Shown piece by piece: positions 28,978 through 38,610 of a stretch of DNA of 64,000 nucleotides. Location: NCBI GenBank assembly GCA_028708425.1, contig JAQVYY010000002.1:1-64000 (forward strand), in the 5' to 3' direction. A program made the translations under genes and the position numbers. How positions within the stretch are numbered: the first letter of the stretch is position 1; each line of letters starts with the position of its first letter. The DNA comes from Bacteroidales bacterium (GTDB lineage Bacteria; Bacteroidota; Bacteroidia; Bacteroidales; Tenuifilaceae). Under the pieces are notes generated by a model that saw nothing but the letters and a program-made list of their open reading frames with translations, was not told the origin of the DNA and did no database searches.

Positions 28978-30294
28978 CTATTCAACAAAGCTGCTCAAAT
29001 CGCCGGTAAGCGTTTTTATCTCTATGGCAGCAGCTTGCGAGGTCATTTGCGATGACATTAGGCGGGTTTTTGCGTCGAGAAGCTTATTTTGACTTTCGCG
29101 AAGCTCAATATCCGATATTGCCCCTAGCTGGTACTTTTCCCAAGCCGCCTCGGCGTTTCGCTGGGCAAGTTTTACCGACTCCTCCTCAACCAGCACCAGC
29201 TCAATTGCCTGATTAAGGTCGTTTACCAGCTTAAAAGCCCTACTCTGCAAACTTAGCTCTAGCTCTTGTTGGCTTATTTTTCTGTTCTCTGCAACAATAG
29301 CAGCATTTTTTATTTTTCTGTTGATATTATAGCCGTTAAACAGCGTAATTGAGGCACCAACTCCAACCGATGGCCCGTGAATTTGGCTAAGTTGTGTTTG
29401 TCCGCTAGGGGTTCCGGTTCGGGTAAAGTTGTACGCCCCGGCCAAGTTTATTGTTGGATAGCGGGACGCTTTGGCCTCGTCAATCTCAAGTTCAGAGACC
29501 CTGGCCTGTAATCGGGCAAAATGTACACTTGGGTTTTGCTCTTGTACCTTTACATAGATATCTGCCGAGATTTCTGGATTGGGTACGGGGATGGTTGTAT
29601 TAACCATAAAATTCACATCAGGTTGGCGTGCCAGCAATCGGTTTAGCTCAGCCTTTATGTTTATAAGATAAGTTGATTGCTGCATGTATCGGGCGCTATC
29701 GGCTCTATAATCAACCTCCGATTGAAGCTCTTGAAGTTCGTAGCCAACCCCAATGTTCGATTTTTCTCGTGCAATGGCTAACCTTTCATGCGATAGCTTC
29801 ATTTGATCTTTATACGACTTGTAAAGGTTCTCGTTAAAAGCAATGTTGTAGTAGGTATAAACTATATTGGCAATGGTATTCTCTACAGCCATTCGTAGCT
29901 GCAAATCGCTTTGCTGTGCAAAAACGTCTAGTTTCTCTTTGCGAATAAACATGGCAAAGCCGTCAAAAAGGGTCCATCCCAATTGTGCACCCGAAGCTAG
30001 GCTATGGGTTCTATACCCGTTATCAGAACTTGAATTGCCCCCTTCGTATTCAAAGTAACGATTTTGAAAGTTGTTATTCTGGTTCACATTTAAATCGGCA
30101 CGGGGTAGGTAACCTGCATTGCCAATGGTATTGTTGTTCTGTGCAATATCAACCTCATTTTTTGCAATTCTTATTGAGAAACTATTCTCAAGACCAATTA
30201 GAATAGCCTCTTCAAGGGTTAGAATATCCTGCGAGCTAACCATAAAGGGTAGTAGAATGAATGCTAAAATAAGTTTAAAACTATTTTTCTTCAT
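28978..30294 (-). CDS. TolC-family outer-membrane efflux protein (RND drug pump)
   Basis: A 438-residue outer-membrane channel of a tripartite pump. The signal peptide is MKKNSFKLILAFILLPFMVSSQ. The two outer-membrane efflux protein repeats contain SFSIRIAKNEVDIAQNNNTIGNAGYLPRADLNV and PSVHFARLQARVSELEIDEAKASRYPTINLAGAYN, with long periplasmic coiled-coil helices. Its start overlaps the end of the RND permease gene by 14 bases, so the two are translationally coupled. Confidence 0.92.
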   Translation of the reverse strand: MKKNSFKLILAFILLPFMVSSQDILTLEEAILIGLENSFSIRIAKNEVDIAQNNNTIGNAGYLPRADLNVNQNNNFQNRYFEYEGGNSSSDNGYRTHSLASGAQLGWTLFDGFAMFIRKEKLDVFAQQSDLQLRMAVENTIANIVYTYYNIAFNENLYKSYKDQMKLSHERLAIAREKSNIGVGYELQELQSEVDYRADSARYMQQSTYLINIKAELNRLLARQPDVNFMVNTTIPVPNPEISADIYVKVQEQNPSVHFARLQARVSELEIDEAKASRYPTINLAGAYNFTRTGTPSGQTQLSQIHGPSVGVGASITLFNGYNINRKIKNAAIVAENRKISQQELELSLQSRAFKLVNDLNQAIELVLVEEESVKLAQRNAEAAWEKYQLGAISDIELRESQNKLLDAKTRLMSSQMTSQAAAIEIKTLTGDLSSFVE

Positions 30295-33200
30295 TGTGGA
30301 GGATGTTTGGTTTTTTACTTGAGATGTAGCTGTACATGGCCGGAATAATGAAAAGGGTCAAACCCAGCGACAGGAGCAACCCGCCAATAATGGTTATGCC
30401 CAAGGGAATTCGGCTGGTTGAAGCCGACCCAAAGGCTATGGCAATTGGAAGAGCCCCGAAAATTGTGGCAAGGCTAGTCATAAGAATAGGGCGTAGCCTT
30501 TGGCCGGCGGCCTCAATTACGGCTAAATTTTTATCGTATCCTGCAATCTTCTTCTGGTTGGCAAACTCTACTATCAAAATTCCGTTTTTAGTTACAATGC
30601 CTATTAGCACAATAATCCCAATTTGGCTAAAAATATTCATGGTTTGCCCCATGATGTATAACGAAAGTATTGCGCCTGCCAAAGCAAGAGGCACCGTAAA
30701 CATGATGATAAGCGGATCTCTAAAGCTTTCGAACTGTGCAGCAAGAACCAGGTAAACCAGAATGAGGGCAAAAGCAAAGGCAAAGTACAAGCTGCCCGAG
30801 CTCTCTTCAAATTGTTGCGAAATACCCGTTAGCGTGGTTGCAAAGCTATCATCAAGAATTTCCTCCGAAATCTCTCGCATAGCCTCAATACCTTGCCCCA
30901 GAGTAACGCCCGATGCTGGCGAGGCCCTAAATGTGGCCGACACGTACCGGTTATACCTGTATCGTTGTGGGGATGTGCTCTCCTCGGTAATAGTAATAAG
31001 GTTGCCCAGCTCAACCAAATTCCCCTTATCGTTTCGTACCTGTATACTTGTAATATCCGATGGGTCGTCTCGATACTGACGCTCGGCCTGCCCAATTACC
31101 TGATACTGCTTACCGTTAAAAATAAAGAAGCCATAGCGCTGACCTGAAAAGTAAAGCTGTAATGCCTCGGCTATATCTCTAGCCGTAACACCCGATGTTC
31201 TGGCTTTTTCGCGATCAATTTCAACGTGTAGCTCTGGCTTATTAAACTTCAAGTTCACGTCAACCACCTGAAATCGTGGATCATCCTGTGCTCTTCGTAG
31301 AAATATTGGAACAACCTCTTTTAGCTGCTCAAAGGTTGGAGCCTGAACCACGAATTGCACGGGTAACCCCCCACCACGGCCAGCCCTAATGGTTTGATCT
31401 TGCGTAACGAACGAGCGCGCAAGGGTTTGTGTATTAAGGTACGCCTGTATTTCGTCGGCCAGCTGTTGTTGCGATTTTTCTCTCTCGTGGGGTTCATTAA
31501 GAATCATATTAACAAACCCTGTATTCCTCGAGCCGGTCCACCCAGGCGATGCCAATGCAATGATGGCTTTGCGCTCGGGCATGGTATCAATAAAACTAAC
31601 AATGTTGCTGATGTACTCATCCATCATCTCAAACGAAGTTCCTTCGGGTGCTGTGGACGATATTCTGAGACGGGACTTGTCTTCCATTGGGGCAAGTTCA
31701 GAGGGTATAATACTTCCCAATCCTAGTATTATAGCCAGCGCTCCAATAATTACAGGAAATGCAAGCCATCTTTTTGCCACAAATGCTGTGAGCGATTGCT
31801 CATATGCACTAGAGAGTCGCTCAAAAAAGCCTCCAACGGCAGCAGAAAATTTTCCCTCCTCCTCTTTTTTATTGAGAATGCGAACACTCAGCATTGGGGT
31901 GAGGGTAAGCGCAACAAACGTTGAAATGAGCACCGCTCCAGAGAGCACTATGCCAAACTCTCGGAAAAGCCTTCCCGTTATACCTTGCAAAAATACTATG
32001 GGCAAGAAAACCGATATAAGGGTTATTGTGGTAGATATGATGGCAAAGAAAATTTCTTTGGTACCCGTATATCCCGCCTTAAAGGGATCCATGCCCTTCT
32101 CAACCTTCGAGTAAATATTTTCTACCATAACAATGGCATCGTCAACCACGAGCCCCGTAGCAAGTACAATTCCCAAGAGGGATAGAACGTTTATAGAGAA
32201 GTCCATTATGTACATCACAAAGAACGACCCTATAAGCGATATTGGAATTGTAATCATTGGGATAAGCGTAATACGCCACCTTCGGAGAAACACAAAAATT
32301 ACTATAACCACAAGGAAAAAGGCAATAAGAATGGTGTCCCGAACCTCCTTAACAGCATTACGTATGGAGGTGGTTACATCCATTGCTATGTTAATGCGAA
32401 TATCTTCGGGCATTTCACGTTCCATCTGCTCAAGCCTTTTGTAAACATTATCGGCTATCTCAATATAGTTAACGCCCGGCTGAGAGGTTAGCGCCACGCC
32501 AATTTGTGGGGTGCCAAAATTTCCTCGTAGCAATGAACGCTCGTTTTCCGCAGCAAGTTCGGCTCTTCCAACGTCCTTCATTTTTACGGGAACACCTTCA
32601 ACTTCTCTTATAATCAGATTGTTGAAATCTTTTTCTGTTTCAAGCCGTCCTAACGTTCGTATTGATAGTTCTGTATAGTAACCCTCTATAGTACCCGTAG
32701 GCAGCTCTATATTTTCGCGGGTTAGAGCTAGTCTAATATCCGAGGGGGTTAGCTTGTAGGCTGCCAGCTTATTGGGGTCGAGGCGCAACCGCATAGCGTA
32801 TCGTTTTTCGCCCCAAATACCTACTTCACTAATACCCGAAACGGTTTGTAACCGTTCCTTAATAACATTATTACCAAAGTTTGATAGGTCGAGTAAATCT
32901 CTCGTATCACTCTGTACGGTTAGTATCATAATGGTTTCGGCATCAGCATCGGCCTTACTAACAACAGGAGCATCAATATCGGGCGGGAGCCTTCTAACGG
33001 CTCGCGATACTTTATCCCTAACATCATTGGCAGCAGCCTCCATATCAACACCAAGCTGAAATTCAACCGTTATTGAGCTGCGGCCGTCGGCACTGCTTGA
33101 TGTGATGGATTTGATTCCAGAAATCCCATTAATTGCAGCCTCAAGCGGCTCTGTTATTTGAGCCTCTATTACGTCGGCATTGGCACCAACGTACGATGTA

Positions 33201-33343
33201 CTAACAGACACAATAGGCGGGTCTACGCTGGGATATTCCCTAACCCCCAAAAAGGTGTAGCCAACCACCCCAAAAAGTATTATTATTATTGCAAATACTA
33301 TGGTTAGTACAGGCCTATTTATGCTAACTGTTGAAAGATTCAT
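30281..33343 (-). CDS. RND-family multidrug efflux permease (AcrB/MexB-like, HAE1)
   Basis: The 1020-residue inner-membrane proton/drug antiporter of an RND pump. It starts NLSTVSINRPVLTIVFAIIIILFGVVGY, and GIVLATGLVVDDAIVMVENI in TM4 carries the two proton-relay aspartates. PMLSVRIL, the large periplasmic loops and GIVTKNGILIVEFANQ near the second half are intact. Length is normal for HAE1. The substrate cannot be told from the sequence. It lies between the adaptor gene (56 bases upstream) and the TolC-like gene. Confidence 0.95.
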   Translation of the reverse strand: MNLSTVSINRPVLTIVFAIIIILFGVVGYTFLGVREYPSVDPPIVSVSTSYVGANADVIEAQITEPLEAAINGISGIKSITSSSADGRSSITVEFQLGVDMEAAANDVRDKVSRAVRRLPPDIDAPVVSKADADAETIMILTVQSDTRDLLDLSNFGNNVIKERLQTVSGISEVGIWGEKRYAMRLRLDPNKLAAYKLTPSDIRLALTRENIELPTGTIEGYYTELSIRTLGRLETEKDFNNLIIREVEGVPVKMKDVGRAELAAENERSLLRGNFGTPQIGVALTSQPGVNYIEIADNVYKRLEQMEREMPEDIRINIAMDVTTSIRNAVKEVRDTILIAFFLVVIVIFVFLRRWRITLIPMITIPISLIGSFFVMYIMDFSINVLSLLGIVLATGLVVDDAIVMVENIYSKVEKGMDPFKAGYTGTKEIFFAIISTTITLISVFLPIVFLQGITGRLFREFGIVLSGAVLISTFVALTLTPMLSVRILNKKEEEGKFSAAVGGFFERLSSAYEQSLTAFVAKRWLAFPVIIGALAIILGLGSIIPSELAPMEDKSRLRISSTAPEGTSFEMMDEYISNIVSFIDTMPERKAIIALASPGWTGSRNTGFVNMILNEPHEREKSQQQLADEIQAYLNTQTLARSFVTQDQTIRAGRGGGLPVQFVVQAPTFEQLKEVVPIFLRRAQDDPRFQVVDVNLKFNKPELHVEIDREKARTSGVTARDIAEALQLYFSGQRYGFFIFNGKQYQVIGQAERQYRDDPSDITSIQVRNDKGNLVELGNLITITEESTSPQRYRYNRYVSATFRASPASGVTLGQGIEAMREISEEILDDSFATTLTGISQQFEESSGSLYFAFAFALILVYLVLAAQFESFRDPLIIMFTVPLALAGAILSLYIMGQTMNIFSQIGIIVLIGIVTKNGILIVEFANQKKIAGYDKNLAVIEAAGQRLRPILMTSLATIFGALPIAIAFGSASTSRIPLGITIIGGLLLSLGLTLFIIPAMYSYISSKKPNILHNEEK

Positions 33344-33399
33344 CTAATTGTAAGTTGAATGTTTAAGAATGAAAAGACAATGAGTTCGGGCTAATTTAC

Positions 33400-34443
33400 C
33401 TACCAGTTTTCAACAATATTAGTTAGTACGGGTGTTCCCTCCCTAACCTGAAGTAGGCCCGACAATAGTAGCGTATCGCCTGGGTTAATGCCCGATACAA
33501 TCTCAACCGCCGTTGAAGTACGTATTCCAATTTCTACCGGAACAAAGGTTGCCTTGCCGTTTCGTGCAAGCACCACATTTTGACCTCCTAAAACTGGCAC
33601 CAGTGCATTTGGTGAAACCAGCAAGGTTTCGGGGCTCCCATTAATGGTAAACGATACCCTTGCGAATGACCCTGGGATTAGTTCGCCCTTTAAATTTGAG
33701 CAAAGTGCACGAACCTTAAGGGCTCGGGTTTGCAGGTCGATAACCGACTCGGTTGCGTATATCTTTGCGTTATATTCCGTTGGGTAGTTGCCCAAGGTAA
33801 AGGTAACCTCTTTGCCAACCTTTACGCCATAGGCGTAGCGTTCGGGTACAGAAAATTCGAGCCTTAATGGATTAACCTGTATAAGTGTTGCCAGAATAGT
33901 GTTGGCTCCAATAAAGCTGCCAGGGCTCACATGGCGCAACCCTATGCGGCCATCGAAAGGGGCGCGAATTTCGGCCTTCTGTATTTGGGCTTCCGATAGC
34001 TTAATATCGGCCTTAATACCATCAACCTTATTTAGGGCAACATCCAAATCTTGCTGGCTAAGCGCGTTAATCTCCTTTAGTCTTTGCTTACGCTGCAAGT
34101 CGTCTTCGGCTAGTTTTAAATCCGATTTTAGTTTTTCAAGCCTAGCTCGAATCTCACTATCGTTAACACGAGCAAGTAGTTTTCCTTTACTCACCGTACT
34201 CCCCTCAATAAGATGGAATTCAACCAGTTTCCCAGTTGTTTCAGCCCTAAGTTCAACCTCCTCGCCAGGTAGTAAGGTTCCAGACAAAGAAAGCCCCTGC
34301 GTTAACGGTTGCAGGGTTACCACGTAGGCCTCAACTGTTAAACCTGCACGTTGGGTTGTGGTTTTATTCTTATCCTGAGGGTTACATGCAGTTAAAAGTA
34401 ATACAATTAAAGCTGTAACAAAAAGAAAGTTTTGCTTTACCAT
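33400..34443 (-). CDS. RND efflux periplasmic adaptor lipoprotein (AcrA-like)
   Basis: A 347-residue membrane-fusion lipoprotein. The lipobox LLLTACN gives Cys20. The lipoyl halves are VELRAETTGKLVEFHLIEGSTVSKGKLLARVND and KAEIRAPFDGRIGLRHVSPGSFI, separated by a coiled-coil hairpin (EKLKSDLKLAEDDLQRKQRLKEI). The beta-barrel and membrane-proximal domains follow. First gene of the adaptor-permease-channel operon. Confidence 0.93.
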   Translation of the reverse strand: MVKQNFLFVTALIVLLLTACNPQDKNKTTTQRAGLTVEAYVVTLQPLTQGLSLSGTLLPGEEVELRAETTGKLVEFHLIEGSTVSKGKLLARVNDSEIRARLEKLKSDLKLAEDDLQRKQRLKEINALSQQDLDVALNKVDGIKADIKLSEAQIQKAEIRAPFDGRIGLRHVSPGSFIGANTILATLIQVNPLRLEFSVPERYAYGVKVGKEVTFTLGNYPTEYNAKIYATESVIDLQTRALKVRALCSNLKGELIPGSFARVSFTINGSPETLLVSPNALVPVLGGQNVVLARNGKATFVPVEIGIRTSTAVEIVSGINPGDTLLLSGLLQVREGTPVLTNIVENW

Positions 34444-34587
34444 TTAAGTGTTCAATAATGTTAATATTTAATTATAGTTATAAGACAACATTATGCCGAA
34501 AAGGTTTATGGATTTCAAATCTTTTTGAATATTCGGAATAATCTATACCGAAAATTACATAAGCAAAAGGAGGGTAGGCCGAAGATA

Positions 34588-35841
34588 CTACTTTTTACGT
34601 TTCCTGAATATAAACCCCTTGCGAAGAAAAAGCCCATAAATACCCCTTACGGTTGACGATTTTTCAACCAAAGGAACAAGCACACTGGTAAAAATAATAC
34701 TAAACAGAATTACGGCGTATGTAATGTCGCGAATAAATTCGCCTCCCTCAATACCTTGCTGTAGTGGTAACGATGCCAATACTGCGGCTGCTAGCCCCTT
34801 GGGCACCATTATACTTATCGTGGTTAGGTCGCTAGTTGGTAATGGTTTTCTAATCGATATTTTTGTAATGGGCATCCTAATTATGTATATAACAATGGTT
34901 AGTAGCAGGCCCAATAGCAGCGACCAAGGGTTATAGAACTGAATAGACAACCCGATGTATATAAAGAAAAAGGTTTTTAGCAAGAAAACGATTTCGGAAA
35001 AGAAAATTCGCTCTGCTTCGTTTAGGGTAATGGGCGATTTGCTAGCATGTTTTTTAATAAAGCTAAAGTTAAAGAGTTCAATATTTGCTAGCGTAATCCC
35101 AAATGCCAGTGCTGCAATAGCACCGCTAAAACCAAACATTTCGGTCACTCCGTATATAATAAAAACGAAAGCAGGTGTGGTAAAAAGGCTATTGCGAATT
35201 GTACGTACGCGGTTAAGTAGTATAGACCATGCCATGGCGCCAATCCAGCCTATTACTGCCGCAAAAACAAAGGATGAAACGATGCGCCATGCTATTAGCG
35301 CAATTTTTACATCTTCTACCTGAAAGGTTTCTAGAAGTGCTAGCGCAAATACAATACAGAGAACATCGCTTATGGCCGATTCGAGCACCAGTATGGTTCT
35401 TGTTTCTTCTCTTATTCTAAGTTGCTGTACCATTGGTATTACAACTGCCGATGAGGTTCCGCCAAGAATAGCACCAAGCATAAAGGCGGCAACAGGGTTT
35501 AACCTAAATATTAGCCAGCCAATTAGCCCAACGGTACACATAGTAACAAAAAAATTGGTTGTGGTTAGGGCAGAGGTGCCGCGTATGGCGTTTTTTAAGG
35601 TATCAAACCTGAGCGTAAGCCCACCCTCAAACAAAATTATTACCAGGGTTATGGTTGTAAATATGGGGCCAACTTTACCAAAATCTTCAGGCGAAATTAG
35701 CTTAAGAACTGGCCCTAGAATAATCCCAACTGCCATAAGTAAAAGTACATCGGGAATTTTTCTACGGTAAAAAATACCAGTAAATAGATGCGAAATAAAA
35801 ACCATGAGCCCAACAAATACTATGGCAATGGCATTTTTCAT
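34588..35841 (-). CDS. Cation:proton antiporter (CPA family)
   Basis: A 417-residue inner-membrane antiporter with about twelve hydrophobic helices. Typical features are MAVGIILGPVLKLI, GAILGGTSSAVVIPMVQQL, the ALESAISDVLCIVFALALL stretch with the ion-binding Asp, and the charged helix VPKGLAAAVLASLPL. Na+/H+ or K+/H+ exchange is likely. No C-terminal RCK domain is present. The downstream EEP gene begins 16 bases after... in the same direction, suggesting joint transcription. Confidence 0.85.
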   Translation of the reverse strand: MKNAIAIVFVGLMVFISHLFTGIFYRRKIPDVLLLMAVGIILGPVLKLISPEDFGKVGPIFTTITLVIILFEGGLTLRFDTLKNAIRGTSALTTTNFFVTMCTVGLIGWLIFRLNPVAAFMLGAILGGTSSAVVIPMVQQLRIREETRTILVLESAISDVLCIVFALALLETFQVEDVKIALIAWRIVSSFVFAAVIGWIGAMAWSILLNRVRTIRNSLFTTPAFVFIIYGVTEMFGFSGAIAALAFGITLANIELFNFSFIKKHASKSPITLNEAERIFFSEIVFLLKTFFFIYIGLSIQFYNPWSLLLGLLLTIVIYIIRMPITKISIRKPLPTSDLTTISIMVPKGLAAAVLASLPLQQGIEGGEFIRDITYAVILFSIIFTSVLVPLVEKSSTVRGIYGLFLRKGFIFRKRKK

Positions 35842-35856
35842 TTAAGTGTTTGGTTT

Positions 35857-36897
35857 TTAGCGGTTCTTAAATAGGTCTATGTATATTGGTAGGTGGTCGC
35901 TATAACCTCCATGGTACCTAAACCCTATATAGGTTCGGAATGGAACTACGCCAACAAATCGTTCATCCTCCTCGAGTAAAAAGTCGGCTCTATATATCCT
36001 TCCTGCATCGGGAGTTGTGTAAACCCCATGCTTTGCGCTAAGCAATCCTTTTGAAACAATCATCATATCAATAATTTCCCATGCTCCCTGATATTTGAGG
36101 GTTCCTTCGCCTTTGGCTACGTACGGATAGTGCAAATTATATAAACCATCAGCGGTAAATGGCTCTTCTGGGGGCGAGGCAACCAAACCTTCAGCTAGAG
36201 GTTTGCTATCAGGGGTATCGTTAAAATCGCCCATAACGATTATGCGGGCATCGGGATGAAATATTTTTATGGAATCAACCTTTTGCCTTACCAGTTTTCC
36301 TGCGGCTATTCGACCCGGTTCGCTAGCCAGTGCCCCGCCATACTTCGATGGCCAGTGGTTAACAAACACATGAAGCGTATCTAACCCATCAATAATGCCA
36401 CGTGCATAGAGCACGTCGCGCGTTGCGCGATCGGGATTATCGGGGTACGATACCCTAAAGAAACGTTCCTCCTCAACGGCAAACTGATCGGGTCGGTAAA
36501 TTAATGCAACATCTATACCCCTAAAATCTGGGGAGTCACGATGCACAATCTTATAGTTAAATTTCGATAGGGGGGTGTGCTGGGTTATTCGTTTAACAAC
36601 AAGCCTGTTTTCAATTTCGCAAAGGCCAACCATTGTGGGAGGATCCCACTCGCCAACGGCAGTAATAACCTTATATATATTGTTAACCTTATCGGTCATC
36701 TTGCGCCATGTCCAGTAGCGTGAACCTTGAGGAGTAAACTCATCATCGTTCGTAAGGCTGTCGTTAAAGGGGTCAAAAAGGTTTTCAACATTGTAAAACA
36801 TTATTCGATACCTATCTTGTGATTGGGTGTATGGTGCCAATAGTAAAATAAGTACTGTCGTAGCAACAGGCCAAAGGATTAGTCTTATCTTTTTCAT
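35857..36897 (-). CDS. Endonuclease/exonuclease/phosphatase (EEP) family protein, secreted
   Basis: A 346-residue protein with an N-terminal signal peptide (LILWPVATTVLILLLAPYTQSQ). The EEP catalytic fold contains FYNVENLFD, LCEIENR, VFVNHWPSK, VMGDFNDTPDS and YSDHLPIYIDL, with the metal-binding Asn, Glu, Asp and His. Family members cleave phosphodiester bonds in nucleic acids or phospholipids. Export suggests extracellular DNA or lipid as substrate (inference). It is upstream of, and in the same direction as, the antiporter gene. Confidence 0.88.
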   Translation of the reverse strand: MKKIRLILWPVATTVLILLLAPYTQSQDRYRIMFYNVENLFDPFNDSLTNDDEFTPQGSRYWTWRKMTDKVNNIYKVITAVGEWDPPTMVGLCEIENRLVVKRITQHTPLSKFNYKIVHRDSPDFRGIDVALIYRPDQFAVEEERFFRVSYPDNPDRATRDVLYARGIIDGLDTLHVFVNHWPSKYGGALASEPGRIAAGKLVRQKVDSIKIFHPDARIIVMGDFNDTPDSKPLAEGLVASPPEEPFTADGLYNLHYPYVAKGEGTLKYQGAWEIIDMMIVSKGLLSAKHGVYTTPDAGRIYRADFLLEEDERFVGVVPFRTYIGFRYHGGYSDHLPIYIDLFKNR

Positions 36898-36995
36898 GGT
36901 ATAATGTTTTTATCTTTTAGGCAAGTACAGGCAGAAATACTTACGTGTAGATTGTATAGTTTTGCGGGCCAAAGTTTTGTAAATCATTGGTAACG

Positions 36996-38420
36996 TTAAT
37001 CTGTTTCTATTCTTTCAAAAGAACCTAAATCCGGACCATTGTCGCTGGTACGGCTTACGTTATTTAGGTCGAAAGGGAAAAGGGTTGAGATGCTTTTTAA
37101 ACCTATATCTTTTGCAGCACTTAGTGTGTCTAGTTCAAAATTACCCTCAAAAGGCAGCTTAAACTTAGGGTTTTCTGTAATTGTATTCTTAAAATGTGTT
37201 TCGTCAGTAAGGTCCAGCGCTTGTTCGATTCTTACTATGCAATTCTCAAAAGTATAGTTTAGCTGGGCATTAACGGGTTGTCCGTCATATTCGTCTATAA
37301 TGGAAACCTCATCGTTTCGCGAGCCATAAATAATGCAATTACCAAAGTATGCATTTACAATATCGCGAGGTTGTACATTGTTGTTGTGATCAATGTAGTA
37401 GTTCCACAGAAGTAGGGCAGGGCTTTTGCGGCTAATGTATTGCCCCCAGTAGTTTGCAATGGTGCAGTGGTAAAAGTTGTAGTCGCCACCCCAAATAAGT
37501 GAAACGGTTTGGTCGGCGGTATTTGCAAAAAGACAGTTTCCCGCTTCAACTATTGCGCCTCTAGCCAGCAGGGCGTTGGCACTCATATTTTGTATTCGCG
37601 AGTTGTGTAATGTTAGGGTTTTGGTGTTAGCTTTGCCAATTGTATCCGCAATAACACCGTAGATAGCATTTTTTATTTCTGCCCAGTTTATAAAGCTGTT
37701 GTAGCTACCTGCCGCAAGCCAAATGCCACCCCATTGTCCAGCTTTGTCTTTATAAAACTCCTCAAGTCTATCGCCAGAAAAGGTAACGGGGTTGTCTGGT
37801 TCACCATTAACCGTAAGGGTTCCAAGCACCTTGAGCATGGCCTGGTTATGAAAATGCAATGCGGCACCTGCATTTATGGTTAGGTTGATGTTTGGGGCAA
37901 CAAACATGTCGTTAATAATCAGATAGGGTTTATCTGCAGTAAATATTGTGTCGGTTGTTATAATTTTATTGTTCAGCAGATGCACATCCTGGCCCCATGC
38001 AGCAAGTTTTACATTCTGAAAGTTTCCATTCGTGTTAAAAATTATGGAGTCTGTTATGAGCAATGGCGAGTTTGAATTCGTTGGATTAACAGTTACTTCA
38101 ACAAAAACAAAGAGGCTATCGTTGCCTTTCAGGAAAACGTTTTTAGCGCTTGGGTTGGGCTCACCATCAATATTAATTCTGTAGGGAGATGTTTGTCCTC
38201 CCGCCAGTTCTATCGATTCAATCTCTACGTTTTTACTGCTTTTGTTGTAAATCTTTAAAAAGCGGGTTGCCGAACCAACATTGGTAAAAACCGTATCGAA
38301 CATAACGGTATCGGAACTAAAACCGAGTTTAATCGACGGGTCGCTTGATATGGTTTCTTTATAGCAGGATGTTAGCCAAGCTATGATTATTATTAGTATG
38401 GGGAAAATTATTTTTCTCAT
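36996..38420 (-). CDS. Lipoprotein with ASH-like and right-handed beta-helix domains
   Basis: A 474-residue lipoprotein: the lipobox IAWLTSCYK places the modified Cys near 19. Residues about 30-145 look like an ASH/DUF1573-type immunoglobulin fold (VMFDTVFTNVGSATRFLKIYNKSSKNVEIESIEL). Residues about 165-440 have the repeating pattern of a parallel beta-helix (NLTINAGAALHFHNQAMLKVLGTLTVNGEPDNPVTFSG, GQWGGIWLAAGSYNSFINWAEIKNA). It may be a surface polysaccharide-binding or -degrading protein; no catalytic site is evident. Confidence 0.7.
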   Translation of the reverse strand: MRKIIFPILIIIIAWLTSCYKETISSDPSIKLGFSSDTVMFDTVFTNVGSATRFLKIYNKSSKNVEIESIELAGGQTSPYRINIDGEPNPSAKNVFLKGNDSLFVFVEVTVNPTNSNSPLLITDSIIFNTNGNFQNVKLAAWGQDVHLLNNKIITTDTIFTADKPYLIINDMFVAPNINLTINAGAALHFHNQAMLKVLGTLTVNGEPDNPVTFSGDRLEEFYKDKAGQWGGIWLAAGSYNSFINWAEIKNAIYGVIADTIGKANTKTLTLHNSRIQNMSANALLARGAIVEAGNCLFANTADQTVSLIWGGDYNFYHCTIANYWGQYISRKSPALLLWNYYIDHNNNVQPRDIVNAYFGNCIIYGSRNDEVSIIDEYDGQPVNAQLNYTFENCIVRIEQALDLTDETHFKNTITENPKFKLPFEGNFELDTLSAAKDIGLKSISTLFPFDLNNVSRTSDNGPDLGSFERIETD

Positions 38421-38491
38421 TTAGCAAAAATCCATTTTGTTTTAGTACATTGTATAATTATAATACGTGGTAGTCTTCGGTAAAATTTAGT

Positions 38492-38499
38492 CAAAGATA
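38492..38499 (-). promoter_or_regulatory. -7 box for the beta-helix lipoprotein gene
   Basis: TATCTTTG on the minus strand matches TAnnTTTG. It lies about 75 bases before the start codon. A 16-bp palindrome (38512-38527) sits where the -33 element should be. Confidence 0.5.
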
Positions 38500-38511
38500 C
38501 TAAATATCATT

Positions 38512-38527
38512 AACGAATATATTCGTT
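38512..38527. promoter_or_regulatory. 16-bp perfect palindrome between divergent genes
   Basis: AACGAATATATTCGTT is a perfect palindrome centred between two divergent promoters. It is a candidate operator. No regulator gene is adjacent. Confidence 0.4.
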
Positions 38528-38552
38528 TTTAAGTCTATCCTATGATAAATAA

Positions 38553-38583
38553 TTTCAAACCAGTTGAAAAAGCGATATGTTTG
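38553..38583 (+). promoter_or_regulatory. Promoter for the amidohydrolase gene
   Basis: TTTC (38553-38556), a 19-base spacer and TATGTTTG (38576-38583) fit the Bacteroidetes promoter with one deviation. The start codon is 27 bases downstream. Confidence 0.6.
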
Positions 38584-38610
38584 TAGTAAACAATCATAAA
38601 TGAATATTTT

